NCBI GenBank assembly: GCA_023268425.1
Contig: JALRFN010000037.1
Span: forward strand, 1 to 8,416
Direction: 5' to 3'
Origin: Burkholderiaceae bacterium
GTDB taxonomy: Bacteria > Pseudomonadota > Gammaproteobacteria > Burkholderiales > Burkholderiaceae_C
DNA length: 8,416 bases
Shown in pieces: positions 1 to 5,763 of this stretch. The notes below the pieces were generated by a model, which was given only the letters and a program-made list of their open reading frames with translations, did not search any database and was not told the origin of the DNA. The translations under genes were made by a program, and so were the position numbers. Numbering within the stretch: the first letter of the stretch is position 1; every line of letters starts with the position of its first letter.

Positions 1-2
1 TT

Positions 3-341
3 GAGTGGTCACAAGAGGGCTTTACTCAAAAGCCTTCGCATCGCACAGTCGTTGAAATGGGGGGCACCGATGTGGCCGGCATCGTGGTGTTTTTGTTCCC
101 CATGTGCATCATGATTTCTTGGTATGCCTGGCCGCTGATGGTCAATGCCTATGTGAGCCAAGAAATGTCATTCAACCCTGGTGGGCTCTTGCGTTGGCCG
201 CTGTACGCATTTTTGCCTGCAGGCTTTGGTTTGTTGGGCTTGCAAGGTATTTCAGAATTGATCAAGCGCCTGCACTTCTTGTTGGGTGATGGCCCCGATG
301 TGTTGGCACACGATCACCAACACGAAACGTCGGTTGAGTAA
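3..341 (+). CDS. dctQ: TRAP transporter small permease (DctQ type), 3' part, cut by window edge
   Basis: This is the C-terminal 112 residues of a TRAP small membrane subunit. The frame is open to the left edge, so the true start is outside; an ATG at position 57 would begin too late, since the residues before it (EWSQEGFTQKPSHRTVVE) fit the family's linker before the last helices. Two hydrophobic helices are visible, one from DVAGIVVFLF to about YAWPLMV and one around LYAFLPAGFGLLGLQGI. Between them lies the family signature SFNPGGLLRWPLYAFLPAGF, of the type found in the 2-oxoacid/mannitol/chloroaromatic TRAP subgroup. DctQ pairs with DctM in the inner membrane to form the sodium- or proton-driven uptake channel fed by a periplasmic binding protein. 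The tail is His-rich (HDHQHE). The large permease starts 20 bases downstream, so the two are co-transcribed. The substrate cannot be read from this fragment. Confidence 0.88.
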   Translation, partial: EWSQEGFTQKPSHRTVVEMGGTDVAGIVVFLFPMCIMISWYAWPLMVNAYVSQEMSFNPGGLLRWPLYAFLPAGFGLLGLQGISELIKRLHFLLGDGPDVLAHDHQHETSVE

Positions 342-361
342 GCCCCAGGCGAGGACCAAAC

Positions 362-2044
362 ATGATTGAACTCTTGCACAACAATTTCGTGCCCGTGCTG
401 TTTGCGGGCTTGCTGGGCTTTTTGCTGATGGGCTTCCCGGTCGCGTTTTCGCTCGCGGCCACGGGCTTGGCCTTTGGTTTCTTGGGCATGGAAATCGGCT
501 TGTTCCACGAGACGCTGTTCCAGGCCCTGCCACTGCGGGTCTTGGGCATCATGTCCAACGAGACCTTGCTGGCCATTCCCTTCTTCACTTTGATGGGCAT
601 CATCTTGGAGCGCAGCCGCATGGCGGAGGAGCTGTTGGAGACCATCGCGCAGGTGTTTGGCCCCGTTCGAGGTGGTTTGGCGGTCGCGGTGATTTTGGTG
701 GGCGCCTTGCTGGCAGCGACCACGGGTGTGGTGGCCGCTGCCGTGATCTCCATGGGCTTGATCTCCTTGCCCATCATGCTGCGCTACGGCTACAACCGCA
801 CCATTGCGACGGGCACCATCACCGCCTCGGGCACGCTGGCGCAAGCCCTGCCTCCTTCGCTGGTGCTGATTGTGTTGGCCGACCAGTTGGGCCGTTCGGT
901 GGGCGACATGTACCAAGGTGCGCTGATCCCCGGTTTGATGCTCGTTGGCTTGTACCTGGTCTTCATTGCTGCCGTGGCAATTTTGCGACCCAAGTGGGTG
1001 CCCGCATTGCCACCAGAGGCGCGCATTTACGTCGAGGCCAATGGCAGCAGTGGCCACATTTCCCTGGTGTTGTTGCTGGCCGCTGCGGGCGCCGTCGGTT
1101 ACGGCTGGTCGCAAGTGCACGAGTCCATCATGAACCCGTTCTTGCAGCGCAGTTTGCCCGCTCCGGGCGATGAGGTCTTGATCACCTCCATGACCATGGC
1201 GTCGTTCTTTGCGGTGGCCGTGGCCATGGCCAACCGCGTGCTCAAGTTGGGCTTGTTGTCGCGCTTGAGCGAGCAAGTCACCTTTGTCTTGATTCCGCCG
1301 CTGATCTTGATCTTCTTGGTGCTGGGGACGATTTTCTTGGGCATCGCCACGCCAACCGAGGGCGGAGCCATGGGCGCCATGGGCGCGTTCATCATGACCG
1401 GCGTTCGCCGGCGCTTGACCAAGTCCATGTTGAATGAGGCCTTGGAAAACACCACCCGCTTGTCCATCTTTGTGATGTTCATTTTGGTCGGCTCCACGGT
1501 GTTTAGCTTCACGTTCAACGCGGCCGATGGCCACATCTGGGTCGAGCACTTGTTCGCCAAATTGCCGGGCGGTGAGTTGGGCTTTTTGATCTTTGTGAAC
1601 GTGTTGGTGTTCGTGCTGGGCATGTTCATCGACTTCTTCGAGATCGCCTTCATCATCATCCCCATGCTGGCACCCGTGGCCGACAAGATGGGCATTGACT
1701 TGATTTGGTTCGGCATCTTGCTGGCCATGAACATGCAGACGTCTTTCCTGACCCCGCCGTTTGGTTTTGCGCTGTTCTACTTGCGCAGCGTGGCTTCGCG
1801 CACCGACTACGTGGACGAGGTCACCAAGAAGACCATTCCAGCGGTGACGACTGCGCAGATTTACAAAGGCTCGATTGCCTTCATCGTTTTGCAAGTCATC
1901 ATGGTGGCGGTCATTTTGTTCAACCCCGAAATCGTCTCTGGTGGCATCACCAAGGTGAAAAAACTCAGCGCCGACAAGGTGGAACAACTGTTGGAAGCGC
2001 CCGTGACCGACTACGGCAACGGCAAGAGCGGCAGCGATTGGTGA
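362..2044 (+). CDS. dctM: TRAP transporter large permease (DctM type), long form
   Basis: This is the large membrane subunit of a tripartite ATP-independent periplasmic transporter, which carries the ion-coupled solute through the inner membrane. It has 560 residues, against about 425-450 for a classic DctM. Family motifs are in order: LPPSLVLIVLADQLGRSVGD with downstream GALIPG (about 163-191), GIATPTEGGAMGAMGA (337-352), MFIDFFEIAFIIIPMLAP (about 421-438) and TPPFGFALF (464-472). Most of the rest is hydrophobic helix. The extra length lies in a middle insertion at about 210-310, which holds a soluble stretch and at least one more hydrophobic segment, and in a polar C-terminal tail after about 530. 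Such long forms are known in the mannitol/chloroaromatic and 2-oxoacid subgroup. The start ATG is preceded by GAGG about 8 bases upstream and follows dctQ closely. The substrate is unknown because the binding protein is not in view. Confidence 0.93.
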   Translation: MIELLHNNFVPVLFAGLLGFLLMGFPVAFSLAATGLAFGFLGMEIGLFHETLFQALPLRVLGIMSNETLLAIPFFTLMGIILERSRMAEELLETIAQVFGPVRGGLAVAVILVGALLAATTGVVAAAVISMGLISLPIMLRYGYNRTIATGTITASGTLAQALPPSLVLIVLADQLGRSVGDMYQGALIPGLMLVGLYLVFIAAVAILRPKWVPALPPEARIYVEANGSSGHISLVLLLAAAGAVGYGWSQVHESIMNPFLQRSLPAPGDEVLITSMTMASFFAVAVAMANRVLKLGLLSRLSEQVTFVLIPPLILIFLVLGTIFLGIATPTEGGAMGAMGAFIMTGVRRRLTKSMLNEALENTTRLSIFVMFILVGSTVFSFTFNAADGHIWVEHLFAKLPGGELGFLIFVNVLVFVLGMFIDFFEIAFIIIPMLAPVADKMGIDLIWFGILLAMNMQTSFLTPPFGFALFYLRSVASRTDYVDEVTKKTIPAVTTAQIYKGSIAFIVLQVIMVAVILFNPEIVSGGITKVKKLSADKVEQLLEAPVTDYGNGKSGSDW

Positions 2045-2050
2045 GCTGTG

Positions 2051-2497
2051 ATGCAAGTTGATGTGCAAATTTTGGATGAACGCATCCGCACGCAAATGCC
2101 TGCCTACGCCACTGCAGGCAGCGCCGGTCTTGATCTGCGCGCGTGCTTGGATGAGCCACTGACCTTGCAGCCCAACGCTTGGCAGTTGATTGGCACGGGC
2201 TTGGCTGTGCATTTGGCTGACCCAGGTTTTGCGGCCATGATCTTGCCGCGTTCGGGCCTGGGCCACAAACACGGCATTGTGTTGGGTAATCTGGTCGGTT
2301 TGATCGACAGCGACTACCAGGGCCAGTTGATGGTCAGTGCTTGGAACCGCAGCCCCACGGCCTACACCATCGAGCCCATGGAGCGGATCGCGCAACTGGT
2401 CATCGTGCCCGTGGTGCAGCCCACATTGCGCGTCGTCGATGGCTTCACTGCCAGTGAGCGCGGCGCGGGCGGTTACGGCTCGACAGGCCGCTCCTGA
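2051..2497 (+). CDS. dut: deoxyuridine 5'-triphosphate nucleotidohydrolase (dUTPase)
   Basis: This cytoplasmic enzyme hydrolyses dUTP to dUMP and pyrophosphate, keeping uracil out of DNA and supplying dUMP for thymidylate synthesis. The 148-residue protein has the usual length of the homotrimeric family, with all five motifs: AGSAGLDLRA (22-31), LPRSGLG (65-71), GLIDSDYQGQLMVSAWN (83-99, with the catalytic Asp in IDSDY), ERIAQLVIVPV (111-121) and RGAGGYGSTG (137-146). In motif 5 a Tyr replaces the usual uracil-stacking Phe, a conservative aromatic change. The ATG at 2051 is preferred over the in-frame GTG at 2048 because GGTGAG lies at a suitable distance and the family begins at this point. 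It begins 6 bases after the dctM stop, so it is probably co-transcribed with the transporter, although the two have no evident functional link. Confidence 0.96.
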   Translation: MQVDVQILDERIRTQMPAYATAGSAGLDLRACLDEPLTLQPNAWQLIGTGLAVHLADPGFAAMILPRSGLGHKHGIVLGNLVGLIDSDYQGQLMVSAWNRSPTAYTIEPMERIAQLVIVPVVQPTLRVVDGFTASERGAGGYGSTGRS

Positions 2498-2545
2498 GCG
2501 TCGTCTGGCTTGGTCATGAGTCTTGCTCGCACGATGAGAATGCTG

Positions 2546-2571
2546 GGCAGGCTCAGGGTGAGCATGCCTTT
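2546..2571 (+). terminator. hairpin after dut, possible weak terminator or attenuator
   Basis: An inverted repeat lies between dut and the MFS gene. The arms GGCAGGCTCA (2546-2555) and TGAGCATGCC (2559-2568) pair over 10 positions with one mismatch (G/A) around a 3-base GGG loop. Only three T follow before the run breaks with GG, so the structure is stable but a poor intrinsic terminator. It could equally separate expression of dut from the transporter gene or protect an mRNA end. The stem lies inside a 26-codon frame at 2516-2596. Confidence 0.35.
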
Positions 2572-2592
2572 GGCACCCAGATGGGATGACCG

Positions 2593-3798
2593 ATGAGGCC
2601 ACGGCTGAGTGGCTTGGCACTGGTGTTGGTGCTCTGCGCTGCAGAGGTCGCTGCGATGACGGGCTTTGCGGCTTACCCCGCCTTGCTGACCACTTTGCGT
2701 GCCAACTGGGGCATGAGTGGCGCGGAGGCCGGGCTGGTCGGCGGTGCCTTCTTTTTTGGCTACATGGTGGCCGTTCCGATGTTGTCGGGTTTGACCGATC
2801 GGGTCGACGCCAAACGGGTGTTCGCGGTGTGCAGCGTGCTGGCCGCATGTGGTGCCCTGGGCTTTGGCTCCTTGGCGCGCGGTGTTTGGAGTGGCGTGTT
2901 TTGGCAAGCCATCAGCGGCGCAGGCTTGGCGGGCACCTACATGCCCGGCCTCAAGGCCCTGACCGACCGCGTCAGCGGTGACAAGCAGTCGCGTTACGTC
3001 TCGTTTTACACCGCCACTTTTGGGGTCGGCACCAGTGTGTCTTTGGTCTTGGCGGGGTGGTTGAACGCGGTGCTCGATTGGCCGCAGGTGTTTCAGTGTT
3101 TGGCACTGGCCCCATTGTTGATTGCGCCCTTGGTGTGGTGGGCTTTGGATGATCGGCCGCCGCTGAACTCAGACGCGCCATGGTTTCCACGCTTCAACGG
3201 GGTTTGGGCTGATCGACACACCCGCTTGTACATCGTGGGCTACGCCGTGCATTGTTGGGAGCTGTTTGGCTTGCGTTCTTGGCAAGTGGCTTTTTTCACT
3301 TTCGCCTTTGGCTTCGGGGCAATGCAGGCTTGGCTTTCACCCACTGAGGCGGCTGCGTTGTTGAATTTGCTGGGTCTGCCTGCCAGCATTTTGGGCAATG
3401 AGATGGCAGGCCGTTTGGGGCGTCAGCGTTGGATCGCCGCGATGATGCTCACCGCTGGGGTGTTGAGTTGGATGGTGGGTTTGACCGCCAGTTGGCCATG
3501 GTTCGTGACCTTGATTGCCATGGCGATCTACAACGTCTCGGTGATGGCCGATTCGGCCAGTTTGACGGCAGGTCTGGTCGCCAGCAGTGATCCGGCGCGC
3601 CGGGGCGCGGCCATGGCGCTGTATTCCTTGGCTGGTTTTGGTGCAGGTTTCATCGCGCCAGTGGTGTTTGGCACGGTCTTGGACGTGGCCGGGGGCAACC
3701 AAAGCCAGTTGGCGTGGAGCCTAGGCCTGGGTGTGTTGGGACTGGGGGGCTTGGTGATGGGGTGGCGTTTGCACGCCAGCCCAGCACCGAAGGCTTGA
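2593..3798 (+). CDS. MFS transporter, 12-TM, substrate unknown
   Basis: This 401-residue inner-membrane protein has the length and hydrophobic pattern of a major facilitator with 12 helices. The loop between helices 2 and 3 carries a motif A of the family, SGLTDRVDAKRV (65-76), preceded by the glycine- and aromatic-rich helix GGAFFFGYMVAVPM. The pseudo-symmetric half shows NEMAGRLGRQRW (269-280) in the equivalent loop. A hydrophilic stretch at about 184-210 (DDRPPLNSDAPWFPR and after) is the central cytoplasmic loop between the halves. An in-frame stop directly upstream (2587-2589) limits the N-terminus, so ATG 2593 is the longest possible start; GGGA 6 bases before it is a modest ribosome site. 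It is the last plus-strand gene and converges on ybjQ with 21 bases between stops. The substrate cannot be inferred: the neighbours are a TRAP system and dut on one side and an unrelated gene on the other. Confidence 0.9.
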   Translation: MRPRLSGLALVLVLCAAEVAAMTGFAAYPALLTTLRANWGMSGAEAGLVGGAFFFGYMVAVPMLSGLTDRVDAKRVFAVCSVLAACGALGFGSLARGVWSGVFWQAISGAGLAGTYMPGLKALTDRVSGDKQSRYVSFYTATFGVGTSVSLVLAGWLNAVLDWPQVFQCLALAPLLIAPLVWWALDDRPPLNSDAPWFPRFNGVWADRHTRLYIVGYAVHCWELFGLRSWQVAFFTFAFGFGAMQAWLSPTEAAALLNLLGLPASILGNEMAGRLGRQRWIAAMMLTAGVLSWMVGLTASWPWFVTLIAMAIYNVSVMADSASLTAGLVASSDPARRGAAMALYSLAGFGAGFIAPVVFGTVLDVAGGNQSQLAWSLGLGVLGLGGLVMGWRLHASPAPKA

Positions 3799-3819
3799 GT
3801 CTGCCGCCAGCGCTTGGGC

Positions 3820-4140
3820 TCAGGCCAAGACCACGGCCGTGCCGCTGGCCGAGACCATCAACATGCCGTTGGTTTGGCCCATGACTTCATAGTCGATGTC
3901 CACGCCCACCACCGCGTTGGCGCCCAGTTCAGCGGCGCGTTCTTGCAACTCTTGCAGCGCGATTTCGCGCGCTTTTTGCAACTCGCGCTCGTAGGTGCCA
4001 CTGCGGCCACCCACGATGTCACGCACGCTGGCGAACAAGTCTTTGAAGATGTTGGCGCCCAAAATGGCCTCGCCTGCGATGACGCCGCAATAGCGCGCGA
4101 TGTTGCGGCCTTCGACGCTGGGTGTGGTGGTGACGATCAT
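3820..4140 (-). CDS. ybjQ: YbjQ / UPF0145 family protein
   Basis: This small cytoplasmic protein of 106 residues matches the YbjQ (UPF0145) family in length and sequence, with the family block LGANAVVGVDIDYEVMG (72-88) followed by a conserved C-terminal GMLMVSASGTAVVL. Family members form pentamers and have been called heavy-metal-binding on the basis of domain annotation, but no clear function is established and no Cys or His cluster is present here (a single Cys at 18). A longer reading frame continues upstream to 4440, but the start at 4138-4140 is chosen because AGGGAG lies about 8 bases before it, the family begins with M-I-V-T-T-T, and the upstream part would overlap the antisense of the promoter and the end of the neighbouring gene. 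It appears to be a separate transcription unit. Confidence 0.9.
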   Translation of the reverse strand: MIVTTTPSVEGRNIARYCGVIAGEAILGANIFKDLFASVRDIVGGRSGTYERELQKAREIALQELQERAAELGANAVVGVDIDYEVMGQTNGMLMVSASGTAVVLA

Positions 4141-4170
4141 GTGACAACTCCCTGTTGGTCTACCTGGCGC

Positions 4171-4200
4171 AGTGTAAGGCGCGGGCCCAACCGCCGCCAA
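4171..4200 (-). promoter_or_regulatory. candidate sigma-70 promoter for ybjQ
   Basis: Read on the minus strand, TTGGCG (4195-4200) and TACACT (4171-4176) form a -35/-10 pair with an 18-base spacer in the 80-base gap between the MaoC gene and ybjQ. The -10 agrees with TATAAT at four of six positions and the -35 with TTGACA at three to four. A start near 4164 would give a short leader of about 24 bases containing the AGGGAG ribosome site. This is a reading by eye of consensus matches. Confidence 0.35.
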
Positions 4201-4220
4201 AGCCAACCGTTGTGTCGCGC

Positions 4221-4718
4221 TTAGGTTTGAGGCGCGAAGTATTGGCGTGTGACGGATTCGGCCACGCAAGCGGGGCGCTCCACACCGTCGATTTCCATGG
4301 TGATGGTGAACACCATTTGGATGCCGCCTTCGATGTCGGTCAACTCTTTGAGTACGGCGCGTCCGCGCACCCGGCTGCCCGCGCGCACGGGGTGGGTGAA
4401 GCGCACCTTGTTGCAACCATAGTTGATGCCCATGGCGCAAAAGGGCATGGCCATGTTCTCGGCGCCGAACTTACCCAGCAGCGACAGCGTCAAAAAGCCG
4501 TGGGCAATCGTGCCGCCAAACGGGCCTTCTGTGGGGGCGCGTTCCTCGTCGATGTGGATCCACTGGTAGTCTTCTGTGGCTTCAGCAAAGAGGTCGATGC
4601 GGGCTTGGGTGATCTCCACCCAGTCGGTGACAAAGGCTTCTTTGCCCACGAAGCCGCGCAGTTCGTCCAGCGTTTGTGCAAAAGAGCCGGGTGGGTTGGT
4701 TTTGATGGGTGCTTTCAT
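4221..4718 (-). CDS. MaoC-like (NodN-type) hot-dog hydratase/dehydratase
   Basis: This 165-residue single hot-dog protein belongs to the MaoC dehydratase family, closest in style to NodN and to the (R)-specific enoyl-CoA hydratases. The hydratase 2 motif runs EDYQWIHIDEERAPTEGPFG (49-68) into GTIAHGFLTLSLLG (69-82). The likely catalytic dyad is Asp50 and His55, spaced D-x4-H as in R-hydratases, with Gly/His of the AHG turn following. The expected reaction is reversible hydration of a 2-enoyl-CoA to a (3R)-hydroxyacyl-CoA; the chain length and pathway are unknown. The start is set by GGAA 7 bases before the ATG. It follows the COG0523 GTPase gene in the same direction after 85 bases and could be reached by read-through; no clear promoter is seen. 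It is not obviously linked to its neighbours by function. Confidence 0.9.
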   Translation of the reverse strand: MKAPIKTNPPGSFAQTLDELRGFVGKEAFVTDWVEITQARIDLFAEATEDYQWIHIDEERAPTEGPFGGTIAHGFLTLSLLGKFGAENMAMPFCAMGINYGCNKVRFTHPVRAGSRVRGRAVLKELTDIEGGIQMVFTITMEIDGVERPACVAESVTRQYFAPQT

Positions 4719-4803
4719 GCCGTGTTTCCAGAGCTGGTGATGGCCTGCATGGTGCCACGCTGAGGCGCCTGGCTTTGCAGCCCGTGTGACAGCGCCCTGG
4801 GCT

Positions 4804-5763
4804 TCAGCTCAAGACCGCGTCAAAAGGGTTGGCGGGCGAGGCTTGGCGCAGGCCAATCGCGATCAACTGGGCTTGGCTGGGGGCTTGGGCCTGGCGAAAA
4901 CGGACTTTGCTGCCCGCAAATTGCAACTCGCGCCAGCCGCGCTCGGTCTTCACCAGCCCTTTGATGCGCAAGATGTGGCGGGGCAAGGCCTGGATGCGCG
5001 CACTCAACTCGGCTTCATCCAAGGTCTGTGTCGGCTGCGCCTGCCAGGTGATGAATTGCTGGTCGTGGTGAACGCTGTGGTCGTGATGGTGCTCGTGATC
5101 GCCGTGGCCGTTGCAGTCCGGGCAGTCGGCGTGTGTGCTGGGGGGCCGCAGTGCTGCGCTGCTGAGCAACGCCAGTGGCACCTGGGCTTGCGCAGTCGGC
5201 CAGCGTCTGGCCTTGGCGTTGTGGCCATCCAGCCACTCATTCACCGCTGCCAAATGGGCGGCGTCGACCACGTCGGTTTTGTTGATGACCACCAACTCGG
5301 CGTGGGCCAAAGGACGGCTCAGGGTGTCGCTGAGCATGGGGTCTGCAGCGTGATCCAGCACGGTGGCGGCGTCGACGACGACGACGACGCCGTCCAGTGC
5401 GATCTCCGAGGCCGCCATGCCGATTTGTGCGACGCGCCAAGGGTCGGAGACCCCGCTGGCTTCGATGACGATGGCCTCGGGCAGAGGTCGGCGCGCCAGG
5501 GCTTGAATCAGCGCTTGCGACAAATCGCCACCGATGCTGCAACACACGCAACCGTTGGTCAGCGCCATGGTGTCGGCGTGTTGTTGGGCAATGAGTGTTG
5601 CGTCCAGGTTGATTTCGCCGAAGTCATTGACCATGGCCAACCAGCGCAAACCGTCCGTCTCTGGCGCGGTTTGGCTCAACAGGTGGTTGAGCAGCGTGGT
5701 TTTGCCCGCCCCCAGAAAGCCGCCCAAAACCAGCAGCGGAATGCGTGCGGCGGGTGTGCTCAT
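4804..5763 (-). CDS. COG0523 (CobW/YjiA-like) metal chaperone GTPase
   Basis: This 319-residue G3E P-loop GTPase delivers or inserts a transition metal. Visible in order: Walker A GGFLGAGKTT (14-23), the COG0523 metal-binding signature GCVCC (71-75), EASGVSDP (101-108), the run GVVVVVDA (125-132) giving the Asp of the switch strand, base-specificity motif NKTD (161-164), a His/Cys-rich stretch at 211-233 (CPDC at 214-217, nine His) and a CobW C-terminal domain at about 236-319 (RHILRIKGLVK). It lacks the features of UreG, HypB or true cobalamin CobW, so it is a general COG0523 protein of the zinc/iron/cobalt class. The ATG overlaps the stop of the upstream amidohydrolase as ATGA, so translation is coupled; the MaoC gene follows after 85 bases. 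The metal and client are not stated by the sequence, but the coupled amidohydrolase is the obvious candidate client. Confidence 0.93.
   Translation of the reverse strand: MSTPAARIPLLVLGGFLGAGKTTLLNHLLSQTAPETDGLRWLAMVNDFGEINLDATLIAQQHADTMALTNGCVCCSIGGDLSQALIQALARRPLPEAIVIEASGVSDPWRVAQIGMAASEIALDGVVVVVDAATVLDHAADPMLSDTLSRPLAHAELVVINKTDVVDAAHLAAVNEWLDGHNAKARRWPTAQAQVPLALLSSAALRPPSTHADCPDCNGHGDHEHHHDHSVHHDQQFITWQAQPTQTLDEAELSARIQALPRHILRIKGLVKTERGWRELQFAGSKVRFRQAQAPSQAQLIAIGLRQASPANPFDAVLS
5065..5133 (-). other. His/Cys-rich metal-binding segment of the COG0523 GTPase
   Basis: Residues 211-233 hold a CxxC pair (CPDC, 214-217) followed by nine histidines in 23 residues, alternating with Asp and Glu (GHGDHEHHHDHSVHH). 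Such loops occur between the GTPase and C-terminal domains in many COG0523 proteins and are thought to store or hand on metal. It is a likely flexible surface loop. Confidence 0.75.
5374..5388. repeat. GAC trinucleotide repeat, five units
   Basis: Five perfect tandem GAC units on the plus strand encode, on the minus strand, Val126-Val130 of the COG0523 GTPase just before the conserved Asp131. All five valines use the codon GTC. Loss or gain of one unit would keep the frame. Short coding runs like this also arise from codon bias in GC-rich genomes. Confidence 0.7.

Noticed and set aside
314..2848. An 844-codon open frame on the minus strand opposite dctM, dut and the MFS start.
   Set aside because: It is rich in His, Gln, Arg and Asp with no domain, a composition typical of antisense to GC-rich genes, and it covers three well-supported plus-strand genes.
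3792..3826. Inverted repeat GGCTTGAG / CTCAGGCC across the convergent MFS-ybjQ junction, considered as a bidirectional terminator.
   Set aside because: The arms pair over 8 positions with one wobble, but the loop is 19 bases and no T run follows on either strand.
4141..4440. N-terminal extension of ybjQ to about 206 residues.
   Set aside because: The extension runs through the gap and opposite no family sequence; the internal ATG has a good ribosome site and the 106-residue product matches the family length.
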